Assembly: GCA_005765155.1 (NCBI GenBank)
Contig: VCCP01000005.1
Span: 4,588,001 to 4,652,000 of the forward strand
Origin: Zelopaecilomyces penicillatus
Taxonomy: Eukaryota > Ascomycota > Sordariomycetes > Hypocreales > Pseudodiploosporaceae
Reading direction: 5' to 3'
Length of the DNA: 64,000 nucleotides
Position numbers and translations under genes: made by a program. The notes beneath the pieces are model-generated. The model did no database searches, had not been told where the DNA came from, and saw only the letters and a list, made by a program, of their open reading frames with translations. Below are positions 15,001 to 30,000 of the stretch, piece by piece. Position 1 is the first letter of the stretch, and each line of letters opens with the position of its first letter.

Positions 15001-18000
15001 TGAATACAGGTATCAATAATCTCAGGGATTTCGTTATTCGCAAGCTTCCCTTGTTCAAAATCCCAAGAACCAGCAACAGAGATAGAGCCAACCAGGTCAG
15101 CAGTCTGTGAAACAAGCTGCTGAGTGACGTGCTCAAACTGATGAGACAGGGCAACAAGCTGCGATTCCTTCAAGATGCTGGAGTCATAGATGAGGAGAAG
15201 ATCAACTCGATCATCCTCATAGAGCATACCCTGAACCACCAGCGGATAGCTGAAGTAGTTCTGGAGTACCTCTTCTTCTAGCTTATCCTCATCACCGGTG
15301 CTAACAAGAATAGCGTTAGAATCATCGTTCGAGGATGTTAAGTGGTTGGTAGGCTGAACAACAAGCAAACTGGAGAAGTCGCATGCTTCTTTGGCGTTTG
15401 AGCTCAGCTTGGAAATATTCTGCAGGCCAAACTGCTCATGCGCAATCATGGTGGAAGCTTGGCTCTGGATATCCTGAAGGAAATCAGAGACCTGCTGTTT
15501 ATGATCCAGACGAACTCGAATTGGCACTGTAGCTACTGCAGGACCCGTCATCTCAGTCAAACCTGGAACAGTAGCCTGTCTGCCTGAGATTGTTGCACCG
15601 AAACAGACGTCCTGAGTATCACAGTAACGTGCGAGGATCATAGCCCATGCTGCACGGAGGATGGAGGATTTGGTAATAGAGGTCTTGGCTGAGTTGGGGA
15701 AAGCGAGGCTTGTCTTTAAGATGCGAGTGATGTCTGTTTTGGAAGATTCGGTATGTTTCTTAGTTGGTGGGAAAGTTGCCTTCTGAGCTCCAGCAAGTTG
15801 TGTGTTCCAGTAATCAGTTTCGACTCTTTCATCAATGTTTGTGATATACTTGATGAATCCAGCATAAGGTTTCACAGTTGGAACCACAGATTGGCTGTAA
15901 ACTGCTTGTAAGGTCTCCATGATGATCCTCATAGACCAACCATCAAACACAGCGTGATGGATAGAGAGCACAAAATAGCTGGTATGTTCATCCTGGATCA
16001 AAGCATATCGACAGAGAGGAGATCCGTAGGCCATTTCGATCGCCTGGGCCTGTTTCATGTAAGCACTGAAAGACTGGCTCTTATCCCAAGAGATATCTTT
16101 GGCAACGATAGTTTGGATAGAGTTGCCTCCGTTCATAACCAATCTAGTGCGCAGATTGCCACAGATGTTGACAGTCTCCTCCCAGGCGGCCTTGAAGCGG
16201 GTGACATCGACATAGTCGGGTAGTTTATAGGAGTACTTGGCAATGTAAGAACCAGGCTGCTTGACTGCCAGAGCCATAAGACCTGCTTGTAGCGCTGTAC
16301 AGGGGTAGACATCCTCAATATCTTGGTGGTTCTTGAGTTTACACTGCTGCCGAACAATAGTCTTGGTGCTTTCAAGCTTGTCTGTAGGAAGCAGGCTGAA
16401 AGGCTCAGCTTGGAAGACTTCAAATTCACCAATGGAAACAGAAGCTGCCATAGCAGAAAGGCGAGAGTCTTCAAAGATGGTAGCAATAGGAAGCATTATT
16501 CCTTCTTCCTGGGCAAGATTAGACAGATAAATCGCAGTGATGGAGTCACCTCCAATCTGGAGGAAGCTTTCATGCTTGCTGATCTGCTCCGCCTCGAGCT
16601 TCAAAACCTGAGACCACAGCTCACGCAGTTTGAATTCCATTTCTGTTGTCGGCTCTACGTTTTCTACCTTGGCTGATACGAAGGCAGATAGGTGTTCTGG
16701 GGTAAGACTGGATGCGAGATTGCGGAGGCTTCGTCGGTTGACCTTCATTGAAGTAATGAAAGGCATCTTGTGCAGCGGGAGGATCAAGCTAGGAACCATA
16801 AAGCTGGGGAGGGTTTCTTTCAGTTTGTTAATGACATTAATAAGAGTTTCTCGAATCTCTTCGTCCATAATGATGTTGTCGAGGTCCTCAGCAAGCTCAA
16901 CATTGAAACTATCATCCTTGCTGAGGAATGAGACAAAGGCAACTAGAGCTTTACCAGTTTCACGCTCCATGATATCGACGGCAACGTGTTCAGTAAATGG
17001 GATCTGCTGCTTCACTTGGTACTCGATTTCTCCAAGCTCAATACGCTGACCGCGAAGCTTGATTTGAGTATCTTTACGACCAAGGTACTCCATCTCGCCG
17101 CGTGAGTTGTACCGAACCATGTCACCAGTCTTGTAGAACTTGTTAGGTCCATTGACAAGATCAGAAGAAAGCCAGTCAACCTTGCTGATGAATGCGTCTT
17201 GAGTCTTAGTTGGTTCGTTGATATATCCTCGACCAAGAGCATAACCTTGAACAAGCAGCTCACCAGTGCAGCCAATAGGCGTAAGCTGGTTGTGATCATC
17301 CGGTTCAACGATCCAACAAGCACTGTTAAATCCCTGACCAATAATACTAGTGAACTCGCTGCTAGACTCAAAGGTATATGTAGCACAGTAGTTACAGGTC
17401 TCAGCTGGGCCGTAGCCATTCATCAGAGTTACACGGCCATGCCACATTTCTAGCATATCCCTGCCAGCAGCCTCACCACCAAGGATAAGCTTCTTGAGGG
17501 TTGGAACCTTGTCAGGGCTGAAGGTTCTAACAAAGGATGGCGTAAGCATGGCAGTGTTAACACGAGCTCTGCTAATGAACTCAGAAATATTCTGAAGACG
17601 TTCTGTGGTGTTGGGAACACAGACAGTGCCACCAAAGGCAAGAGGGGTAAGGATTTCTCCAAGACATCCGTCGAAGATATAGTTGGAGAATTGTAGAGCC
17701 CGAGTATTATAATCAATATTAAAGGTATCGCCTTGGCCCTTGGTACTTGTGGACAGGGCGGCGTGCTCCATGATGATACCTTTGGGCTTGCCAGTAGAAC
17801 CTGATGTGAAAAGAACATAGGCTGCATTCTGAGGGGCTACCTTGGTGGGTTGGTAACTGGAAGAAACAGAAGTAGAGAGCTCTGAAATAGTATTCACAGA
17901 AAGTTCAATAACATTTTCTGTAATATTCTTACAGGCAGAAACAGCGCCAGCGGAAGCGATGATCATCTGGGCATTAACTTCCTTTACTAACTCAGATCGG

Positions 18001-21000
18001 CGAGAAACTGGGTGCTCTGGGTCAAGAGGCATGAAAGCGCCGCCTGCTTTGAGGATAGCAAGAATAGCTACTACTGCCCAGGCTGACTTTTCAAAGCAGA
18101 AGGGTACGATTGTCTCGGGTTTCACTCCTTGCTTACAGAGATGGTAGGCCACAATGTCAGAGTACCGATCCAGGGTAGCGTAAGTCATGCTAATCTCTGT
18201 AGAGAAGATGGCCTCCTCGTTAGGATGGCGAACTGCCTGCTCGGAGATCATGTCATGGATGCATGCTTCTTCCTTCTCAATCTTATCTTTGTTCCACGCA
18301 ATAGCCTGCTGTAGGTCCCATGATCCAGAGACAGAGATAGACTGGAGCTTGGTCGTGGGATTCCGAGCTTGAAGCTGCTGAATAACGTGGTTGAATTGCT
18401 TGGTTAATACAAGCAGCTGCGATTCAGCGAGAACATCGGAATCATACACCATAGACAGGTCCACGATATCATCTCCTAGATGACATTGCATTACCAATGG
18501 GTAGGAGAAGTAATCTTGCATAGCTTGGATGGACATCAACTGTTCCGATCTATCGGCAATCAGGATAGAGTCGCTTGAATCTTCGCCGCTGGTGTACTGT
18601 CTTGGCTGGATAGTCAGCAAGCTCGTAAAGTCGCAGGCATCTCGGATTTCTGAGCCAAGCTTGGAGATGTTTTGTAGACCAAACTGCTCATATGCAACCA
18701 TCTCAGAAGACTGTGTCTGGAACCTGCTGAGGAAGCTGCCGACTGACTGTTCACGATCGATCTGCATTCTGAAGGGAATTGTGGCAACTACTAGACCAGA
18801 AACCCTTTCAAGGCCCGCAACAGGAGCATTGCGGCCAGATACGGTAACGCCAAAGGTGATATCATCGCTATCACTGTAACGAGCAAGTAAAAGTGACCAG
18901 GCAGCTTGTAGCAGAGTAGCCTTTGTGATGGAGTTATCAGAAGAATGCTGGATTCTAATAGACTGCTCAAGAAGACGGGTAGCGTTGCGAGCTTTGCCGA
19001 CCTTGGCAGGAGGGAAAGTAGCACGTTGTGCATCAGCAAGTGATGATCTCCAATAATCAGCAGCTTTCTCAAAATCAAGTCCCATAGAATACTGAACAAA
19101 AGTGGAATATGGCTGCAAAATCGGGATAACTGTATTTCGATAGGCAGCATTCAAGGTATTCATCATCAGGGACAAGCTCCATCCATCAAAGATGGTGTGA
19201 TGCATAATGGTCACGAAGTAGTGTTGCCCACTTTCATCATTGAGAATGGCTGCACGGCAAAGACGAGCTCCATAGGCCATCTGAATACTGTTGAGACTAT
19301 TCATGTACGTTTGAATAGAAACGCCGGTGGTGTCCTCCCACTGGAAAGCGCCGTTCACTTGTATCTGCATGGTAGCAGCACTAACAAGAACGATACGTGT
19401 GCGCAAGTTGCTGCAAAGCTCTACAGTTCTCTCCCAAGCAGCCCGGAAATGGTTAATATCAACGTGCTGGGGGATCTTGAAGATATTCTTGGCGATATAG
19501 GAGCCGGGTTGTGTTACAGCAAGAGCCATCAAACCCTCTTGGAGCTTTGTGCAAGGGAAGGCATCTTCAACAATGTCATCTCTGGCAAGCTTGCATTGCT
19601 GTCGCAGTCCATCGCCAAGGGCGAGCTCATGGATTGATGACTCAATGAGGTGGAATGGCTCAGTGGTATTTGCCATCTCACCATCTGCTTCGACTGCCTT
19701 TGTGGCGACTACCCAAAGACGGGGATCATCAAAGACATCCTTGACTGAGAGCGAGATTCCTGCTTCACGGGCAACGGAGACGAAGTGGATAGCAGTAATA
19801 GAATCACCACCCATCCTCAAGAAGCTATCATCACGACCAATCGACTCTGTGGACATTTTGAGAAGATCAGTCCAGAGTGCTTGGATGCGAATCTCCATAG
19901 CAGTCTCTGGTGCACGTTTCTGGCTATCAAGAAGCGAGTAGCTTGCGAGCTCCTTGTTGCTAAGTTGAAATGATGCTTGGCGGAGAGCTTTCATATCCAA
20001 CTTGGTTGAAGTAATGAAAGGCATATAACGGCAGGGAATGAAAATAGTAGGGACCATATAGCTGGGCAGTGAAACGCTGAGCTGTCCAACCATTGCTGTA
20101 AGCTGGCTTTCCAATTCAGGGGTCAGTGGCAAGAAGATGTCCTCAGTGGCATTAACATTTTTGCCAGCTGTGCGAGTGTCATCGCTGAAGCAAAGATAAG
20201 AAACAAGAGTTGAGCCAGCGCTGGCGTGGAAGACGTCGACAGCAGCTTGTCGGACACCTGGTAGAGCGGCACGAACATGGTGATCAACTTCGCCAAGTTC
20301 AACGCGAAGGCCACGGATCTTGACCTGGGTATCCTTACGGGTAACATAGACAATATGGCCTTCGGGATTATATCGACAGAGATCGCCAGACTTGTAGAAT
20401 CGGCCCCAGTGGCTGTCTGGGCTCTTGGGGGCCCAATCAGGAAGCGATCGAACGGTGGAAGACTCGGTCTTGGAGGCATCTCCTAGATATTCACGAAGCA
20501 GTGTTGGTCCCTGAATTACCAACTCGCCAATAGTACCAATAGGTGCCAGCTGAGTAGGGTCTTCGGGGTCAACGATCCAACCAAATCCACCAACAGGGCG
20601 TCCAACAGTGAGGGGAGATTCATCAGCCGACGTCCACTCATGCATAGAGCTGAATACACAAGTCTCAGCTGGGCCCCAACCGTTGATCAAGCGTTGCACC
20701 TTTCCGAACCAAGACTCAAACACATCACGATGTACACCTTCACCGGCAAGAATGAGGAGTTCCAAACAGGCAACATCGTCGGGATTGAGAGTACGAGCAA
20801 AGGATGGGGTCAGGATTGCCCAAGTGACCTGCTTCTCTCGAATAAACTCGGCAAGGCGATTTATACGGATCTCGTCAGAGGGTATAGCAACACAAGCTCC
20901 AGAGATGAGGGATCCAATTATTTCTCCAACTGATAAGTCAAACACGTAGGATGCGAACTGCAGCATCTTGGCATCGGGAGTCATTCCAAGTCGCTTCCAG

Positions 21001-24000
21001 ATAGCTACTTGGCTGGTGCAGACAGCGCGGTGCTCTAGGATAAGTCCCTTGGGAACACCGGTACTGCCAGATGTAAAGAGAACATGGGAGATATTGGATG
21101 GGGATACAGCAGTAGCAGGTGCGTTGAGACTACAAGTATTATTAAGCTGGCTTTGCAGGTTAGTATCAAGATCAGCACCAACCTCCACAAACTTGGATGC
21201 TAGGGCCTTGGCTGTCTCAACATTGGCAGAGGATGCCAAAATGATCTGAGAGCCTGTCTGCTTGACAACTTGTTGCAATCTCTGAGTCGGGTGCGAGGGT
21301 TCAAGTGGCACCCAGCCAGCACCAGCCTTGTTGATAGCCAGGATAGACACTACATGCCAGATCGATTTCTCAATACAAACATGAATCAAATCATCAGGCT
21401 TGATACTGAAATTGGCTTGAAGATGATGTGCAAGTCTATTGGCGGCTGAGTCAAGTTGCCTATAAGTAAACTCGCCATCCCAGGCTTGCACTGCAAGGGC
21501 ATCGGGTCGGATTTGAACCTGGCGCTCAATGAGCTGGTGTACACAAGACTCAATAACTTCAGGGTCATCATTGTTCGAAGATAGAGCTTGCTGGATATCC
21601 CATGGGCTTGTAAGAGAAATGGTCTTGAGGGGTTCATTGCTGCGGACCGAGATTTGTTGAACAACATGGTCAAAGTGGTGCGAAAGAGCTACAATCTTCT
21701 GTTCGGGAAGAATGGCAGAATCGTAGATGAGAACCAGCTCAAGGTGCTCAGGATACAAATGACCTTGAACGACCAGAGGATAAGTAAAGTAGTTTTGAAC
21801 AATTTCTTCGCTAACATTGATCTCAGAGTCTGGGGAAGCTAAAACCTCGTGGCCACCAGAGGCAATAGTTCCAAAGAGCTGCATGGGCTGCACGATAAGA
21901 AGACTAAGGAAATGGCAAGCTTCTTTGATATCAGCATTGATCTTGTTTATATTCTGTAGACCAAACTGTTCATATGGAATCATGCCCATAGCTTGAGCCT
22001 GAACATTATGCGTAAACTTGGAAATGGACTGTTCGGGATCCAATTGCAGGCGTATTGGAACAGTGGCAAGCATAGGGCCAGCCATGGACTCGAGTCCAAC
22101 AACTGGCGCCTGGCGACCAGAGACCATGGCACCAAAGCAGACATCACCAGTATCGCAGTAGCGAGCCAAGATCATCGCCCAGGCGGCGCGGAGAATAGTC
22201 GCTTTGGTAATAGAAACATCAGTGGATTCGGGGAAGGTGATGGCCTTTCTCACAGTTTTGGTCTGGCCTGATGTTCGGTTCTCGGAAAGAAGTGTGGAGG
22301 ATGGGAAGGTAGCCCGTCTAGCATTCTGGAGTTGATCGTGCCAGAAAGCCTTGGAAGACTCTTGGTCAATTGTTGTAGCGTACTTGATGTAATTGACATA
22401 GGGCTGGAGAGGCTGTACAGCGGATCCATTGTAAAGGTTGTTCAAGGCGTCCAAGATGAGACGAATAGTCCAACCGTCATGAATAGCGTGATGAATTGAC
22501 CAAAGGAAGTAGTGCTCGCCTGCTTCGTTTGTGATGAGTCCATAGCGAGAAAGAGGCGAATCATAAGTCATTTCCATGTTACGAAGGGAATGAAGAACAG
22601 CCTTGGGTGACACGTTCTTCTTCACCTCCCAGTGTACAGGCTCATTGAGAACAATCTGAACAGCAACACCATTGAGGAGCGCAATTCTGGTACGTAGGGT
22701 AGCACAATGGAGGATAACTCGCTCCCAAACAGCCTTGAAGCTGTCAATATCAACACCAGTACCAAGACGGTAGATGTACTTGGCAATGTAAGACCCAGGC
22801 TGCTTGACAGTCAAGGCCATGAAACCTTCTTGAAGCTTTGTACAAGGGTAAGCATCCTCGATTATAGATTGTGCGGAAAGCTTTAGTTGGTGACGGAGGC
22901 TGTCTCCCGTGGATAGCTGGCGGGTGTTCTGATCAAGCAAACTGAATGGGGCAACAACTTCAACCACTTCTTCATCAGTACTAATAGCGCACCGAGCAAC
23001 AGCCAAGAGACGAGGGTCATTAAAGATTTCCTTGACTGTCAGCGAGATGCCCTCCTCTCTGGTGATGGTAACCAGATGAATAGCTGTAATAGAGTCACCA
23101 CCCAGCGCAAGGAAGCTGTCATCGCGGCCAATAGAGTCCACTGGGATGTTTAATATTCGCGCCCAAATTATTTGTAGCATGGACTCCATAGGGCCCTCTG
23201 GAGAACGCTTCTTGCCACCGAGAAGAGAGTAATGATTCAGCTCAGTCTGTCTAAGACTAGCGGTGCGACGCTTGAGCTCGTTGCGGTCAAGTTTGGTCGC
23301 GGTGACTGAAGGCATGTACTTGCAAGGAACGAATAGAGTTGGAATCATATAACGTGGCAGCACAATGCTGAGCTTTCCAACCACGGCAGCCAGGGTAGTT
23401 TGAAGGGTCTCGTCGATTTCCATAAAGGGGCCGTCAACATCGCAAACGGTAAATACACGCGTCTCATCGCTGAAGCAGAAATAAGCAACAAGACTAGTTC
23501 CACTGTCGCCCTTGAAAACGTCTACTGCAACCTGACGGACATGCTCAATTGCAGCCTGAACGTGGTATTCAACTTCGCCAAGTTCCACACGGAGACCACG
23601 GATTTTAACCTGCGTATCCTTTCGACTGGAAAACTCAATAGTGCCATCGGGGTTATATGAGCAGAGATCACCAGATTTGTAAAAGCGATTCCAGTGTTTC
23701 TGATGGTGACGAGGAGCCCACTCTGGAAGATCCAATACAGATGAAGCGGCTGTGCGTTCGGGGTTGGCAAGATACTCGCGCAAGAGTGTTGGACCTTGGA
23801 TAACAACTTCACCCAGTGTGCCGATAGGAGCAAGACGAGAGGGATCCTCAGCATCTACAATCCAGCAGAAGCCTCCAACAGGCTTACCGACAGTAAGAGG
23901 GGATTCTTCAACAGATTGCCACTCATGTAAAGTGCTAAAGACACAAGTCTCGGCTGGGCCCCAACCGTTAATAAGGCGGACCTTACCAAACCAAGTCTTA

Positions 24001-27000
24001 AGCACATCGCGTGGAACGGCTTCTCCGGCTAGCAGAATAAGCTCGAGACTAGGAACATCCTCTGGTCGGAGAGTTCGAATAAAAGAGGGGGTTAGGAATG
24101 CCCAGTTGGTATTCGTCGAACGGATAAAGTCAGTGAGACCATTCATACGGATCTCCTCAGAGGGTACACAGAGGCAAGCACCAGTAATAAGAGGAGCGAT
24201 AATTTCACCGATGGAGAGATCGAAAACAAAGGCGGCAAACTGCAGCATACGCACATTTGGTGTAAGGCCAAGTCGCTTGGCAATCGCTGTTTGACTGGTG
24301 CATACAGATCCGTGCTCCATAACAAAGCCCTTGGGAACACCAGTACTACCAGAGGTAAAGAGCACGTATGCGGCAGTGCTGGAGGATACCGTGGATTCAG
24401 GTGTGAATAAGCTAGACTCGGTCTTGGAAAGCTGGCTATCCAAGTCGGCAGAGACTGCAATTACGTTATCAAGGAGATCGGTCATAATCTCAATATTCGA
24501 CACTGAGACAAGGGCCAATCGCGCCTTGGTTTGGGAGATAACTTGATGTAGACGCTGTTTTGGGTGAGAAGGGTCAAGAGGCACCCAAGTGGCGCCAACC
24601 TTGTTGATTGCGAAGATGGATACGAAGAACCAAGCAGATTTGTCGAAACAGACATGGATCAAGTCGCCAGCCTTGACTCCGTTCTTGGTGATGTGATGGG
24701 CGAGCCTGTTGGCAGCTTCATTTAACTGACTGTAATTAAACTCGCCATCCCAAGCACAGATAGCAGGAGCGTCAGGTCGTACAGCAGCTTGATGCTCAAT
24801 CAGGCTATGAACACAAGATTCTACAATCTCCGGGACTTCACTGTTAAACTCCAGTGCCTTTTGCTCATCGTATGAGCTTGTGATTGAAAGGTCACCAATT
24901 GACATTTGGCCGTGAGTAAGCTGCTGCATAACTTTGTCAAACTGATGAGAAAGCGCGTCAAGCTTAGACTCAGGGAGTAGAGCAGAGTTATAGATGAGAA
25001 CAAGCTTAACGAGGTCATCAGAGATATGACATTGGATAACAAGCGGGTAGCTAAAGTAGTTTTGCACCAGGTCATTGTTCTCGGCGTTGGGGTCAGCTGG
25101 AACAAGAACGTCATTATCACTACTATTAAGAAGCTGTTGCAGAGGCTGGATAACAAGCAAGCTGGTAAAGTCACAGGAATCCTTGGCATCTTCGCTCAGT
25201 CTTGCCATTTTCTGAAGACCGTACTGTTCATACGCAACCATCTCAGCAGCCTGAGCTTGGATCTTCTGAAGATATTCAGATACAGTATGCTCCTTGTTAA
25301 GCTGTACACGGACAGGCACAGTAGCGACAACGGGTCCGGCCATCCCAGTTAGGCCATAGACTGGAGCTTGACGGCCAGAAACTGTAGTACCGAAGCAGAC
25401 GTCATTTGTATCACAGTACCGGGCCAGAACAAGAGCCCATGCAGCTCGTAACAGAGTGGCCGTTGTCACAGAAGCATCCTTAGTTGATGGAAGGTGAATG
25501 GACTTTTCTAGAACGTTGGTGCTTCCGGATTTGTATGAGAAGCTAGGGCTCGGGGCAGCAGGGAATGTGGCCTGCTTGGCATTTTGGAGTTTGCTGCGCC
25601 AGTACTCGGAAGTATCATCGTTATCAATCTCGGAAGCGTACTTGATGAAGCGGGCATATGGTTGTGGCTGGGCAACTTCTTGCCCCTTGTAGAGAGAGTG
25701 CAGGGTATCAAAGATTACACGGTTTGACCAACCATCAAATACAGCGTGATGCATTGACAAGACGAAGTAGTGCTGTCCAGCCTCTTCAACAAGGGCAAAC
25801 TGGCAAAGTGGGGAGCCGTAAGTCATCTCCAACAAGCGAGATGTATCAACAGATGCGGACAAGTTGGTATGTTTGGTGGTTTCCCAGCTGATGTTTTCCT
25901 TGATAACAACCTGGATACAGACATCAATCAGTAGAATAATCCTTGTCCTCAGGTTAGCACACAGAGCGAGGGTTTGATCCCAGGCGGTCTTAAACCGAGC
26001 AACATTAACGTGCTGAGGAATACGGTAGACGTATTTGGCAATATAAGAGCCAGGCTGCTTAACTGTCAAGGCCATCAGACCTTGCTGGAAAGTAGTGCAA
26101 GGATAGGCATCCTCAATCTGCTGGTCACTTGACAGGGCGCATTGCTCGCGAACACCATCGCCAAGTACGATTTCTTGTAAAGGATCAGACAAAAGGCTGA
26201 ATGGGGAGATCTCCGCGTCAAGTTCGATAGAATCAGTTTCCACTGCCTTTTCTGCAACTGCCAGCAAACGTGGGTCATCAAATATGTCTTTTACAATTAG
26301 AGAAATACCATTCTCACGAGCCATTGTCACAAGATGAATAGCGGCAATGGAGTCACCGCCGATCCGGAGGAAATTGGAATCCCGACCAATTGACTCGCAT
26401 GGTAGGTTCAAGATTCGCGACCAAAGAGACTGGAGCTGGATCTCCATAGAGGTCTTGGGTGCTCTCAGCTCTCCGCTATCCAGAGAATAGGCGCTGATTT
26501 GTTCATGGCCAAGACTGGCTGCAAGGCGCTTCAAGGTTTTTCTGTCTAGTTTGGTGGAGGTGATAAGAGGCATATAGCGGCAGGGGAAGAAGAGCGTAGG
26601 GATCATATAGCTAGGAAGCAATGTAGTCAATTGGCTAACCATGGCTGTGAACTGCTGTTGCAGAGTAGTAGATACCTTAAGGAAGATATCAGTTGTATCC
26701 AACTTGTCAGCACTGGTATCGTCGCTGAAGCATAGATATGTGGCTAGAGTAGAGCCACCATCGGCGTGGAATACATCAACAACGACCTGGCGGACTCCAG
26801 CAAGATGGGTCCTAATCTGATGCTCAACCTCGCCCAGTTCAACACGAAGACCTCGAATCTTGACTTGAGTATCCTTACGGCCAGCGTAGAGGATGGTGCC
26901 GTCCGGGTTGTAGGAGCAGAGATCACCAGTCTTGTAAAAGCGACCCCAATGCGTAATAGAGCGTCGAGGAGCCCATACAGGGAGCTGATCCAGAACTACG

Positions 27001-30000
27001 TCCTTGGTGCGCTCAGGGTCGGAGAGGTATCCACGGAGCAGTGTTGGCCCTTGAACAACAAGCTCACCAAGTGTACCAATAGGTGCGAGCTCATTAGTAT
27101 TATCAGAGTTTACGATCCAACAGAAGCCACCCACAGGGCGACCGATTGTTACTGGAGATTCATCAATCGACTTGAACTCATGCATCGAGCTGAATACACA
27201 GGTCTCTGCAGGGCCCCAGCCATTGATAAGTCGAACCTTGTTGAACCAGGTCTCAAAGACATCTCTGCTGATAGCCTCACCTGCCAGAATCAACAGCTGC
27301 AGACTAGAGACGTCCTCAGGGTTGATGGTTCGGGCAAATGAGGGTGTCAGGATAGACCAAGTGATCTTTTTCTCCTGAATGAACTGTGCAAGGCTGTTCA
27401 TTCGGATTTCCTCGGAAGGAATACAGACACAAGCACCAGATATCAAGGAGCCGATGATTTCACCAACAGACAGATCAAAAACACACGATGCAAACTGCAG
27501 CATTTTGACCTCTGGGGTTATTCCCAATCCCTTCCAGATAGCAGTCTGACTGGTGCAGACAGCGCGATGTTCAAGAACAAGACCCTTGGGAACACCTGTG
27601 CTACCAGATGTAAACAGAAGATGGGAGATATTGGATGGACCAACAGAGGTAGTTGGGCCGTGGAGGCTGCAGTTGCTGTCCAGGTTCTTCTTCAAACGAT
27701 CATCAAGATTGACGCCAACGTCAACCACGCTGGGGACAAGAGCTTTGCAAGACTCGATGTGGCTGGCAGACGTGAGGATTATCTTAGAGCCAGTTTGATC
27801 AACAACCTGCTGTTGACGCTGTGTAGGATGCGATGGCTCCAAAGGTACCCAACCAGCACCAGCCTTATTAATAGCCAAGACGGCAACAACATGCCACAAT
27901 GACTTTTCGAAGCAAACATGGACCAGGTCATCAGGTTTGATGTCGAATAGAGCCTGAAGATGGTGCGCAAGTCTATTAGCAGCACTGTCCAGCTGGCTGT
28001 AAGTGAGCTCGCCGTCCCAGGCCTGGACAGCCAGGGCATCTGGTCGAATCTGGACCTGTCGCTCAATGAGCTGATGAACGCAAGTATCAACCACCTCAGT
28101 ATCTTTTTCTCGGTTCCACTCGAGAACCTGTTCCAAGTCCCAGGTATTTACAAGGGAGAGATCACCGACAGAGGGTTTGTCTTGCACCAGAAGTTGGTTA
28201 ATAACATGCTCAAGGTGGTGAGACAGGGCCTCGACCTGCTTAGCAGCAAGAGTCGATTCGTTGTAAATGAGAAGCAGCTCAACTTCATCAGTGTACAGCA
28301 GGCCTTGAATAACTAGAGGGTAACTAAAGTAGTTCTGGAGCATCTCCTCTTCATTGTCAGCTCCAGTGTCAGGGTAGACGAGGACATCGTCAGAGTCAAC
28401 ACCACTGGACCCAAAATACTGCATAGGCTGAACGAGAAGCAAGCTGGAAAAATCACAAGCTTCTTTCACATCAATACCAATTTTTGCAATGTTTTGCAAA
28501 CCAAATTGTTCAAATGGAACCATTTCGTTAGCCTGAGTCTGGATTGCGCGAAGGAATTGCGAAAGACGCTGTTGGCGGTTAAGTTGAACCCGAATAGGAA
28601 CAGTAGTAACCATAGGGCCAGCCATTGACTCAAGGCCAGTAACGGGGGCTTGACGACCAGAAATAGTAGTGCCAAAGGTCACATCGTCAGTGCCGCAGTA
28701 GCCTGCAAGTACAAAGGCCCAAGCCGCGCGAAGAATGGTAGCCTTTGTGGTTGAGGTATCCTTGTAAGCTGAGAAGGAGATATTCTTCCTCATGATGCGA
28801 GTCACATTGTCCGACTTGGACGATTCGGTACGAGAAGGCGGGAAGATGGCCTTTTGCGCGTTGCAAAGTTGATGCTGCCAGTACTGTAAAGATGCGTTGG
28901 TGTCAATATTATCACAGTAATGGATGAATTTGGAGTATGGCTGAAGAGACTGTGGCTGTAAACCACAGTATATACTGTTGAGCGAGCTGAGAATAAGACG
29001 GACAGTCCAGCCATCGTGAATAGCATGGTGTATCGTCCACAGGAAATAGTGATCCTCTTCGTTCTTAACAAGAGCATATCGGCTGAGGGCGGAACCATAT
29101 GTCATTTGCAGATCCTGCATAGACTGTAACGCGGACTGAAGGTCTTTACCCTCAGTTGGCTCCCAGGAAATTGACTCGTTGAGAACAATCTGAATAGCGT
29201 TGTTGTTGGCAAGAACAACGCGAGTCCGAAGCACAGGGCAGCACTGTGAAGTGGCTTCCCAAGCATCCTGGAACTGAGAAATATCAATGTTCTTATTCAG
29301 TCGGTAGACATACTTGGCCATGTAAGAGCCAGGCTGCTTGGTAGTCAATGCCATCAGACCTTCCTGGAAGGTTGTGCAAGGATAAGCGTCCTCTACAGAT
29401 TGCGTGGCTGTGAGACCCCATTCTCTGTTCGAGTCATTGTTGGTAGCAAGAGCACCGATCTCAGGTGAGAGCAGGCTAAATGGAGAGATTACAACCTCTG
29501 CCTGTGGGTGTTCAGCCATATCAGTTGCCTTGTATGCAACAGCTAACAACCGAGGATCATCAAACACATCCTTCACAGTGATCGAGATACCTTCATCGCG
29601 TGCGATCGTGACCAAATGAATAGCAGCGATTGAGTCACCTCCAATGCGAAGGAAATTTGAGTCACGGCCGATAGTTGATAATGACAGGTTAAGCATCTCA
29701 GCCCAGATCAACTGCAGGCGGTGCTCCATGGCAGTAGCAGGTTCTCGGATCTGACCATCAGCCAATGAGTAGGTTAACAATTCCTCATTATCAAGAGCGG
29801 CAGCGAGGCGATTAAGCCCGCGTCTATCTAATTTGGTGGAGGTAATAAGTGGCATGAAGTCACAAAGGAAGAATAGTGTTGGAATCATGTAGTTGGGAAG
29901 AAGAGTTGTCAGTTGACCGACCGCAGCAGTGAAGAGCTGTTGCATCTCATTGTCAATAGACGAAAAGATATCCTTCTCGTCAGTTGCAAGAGCACGAGTA

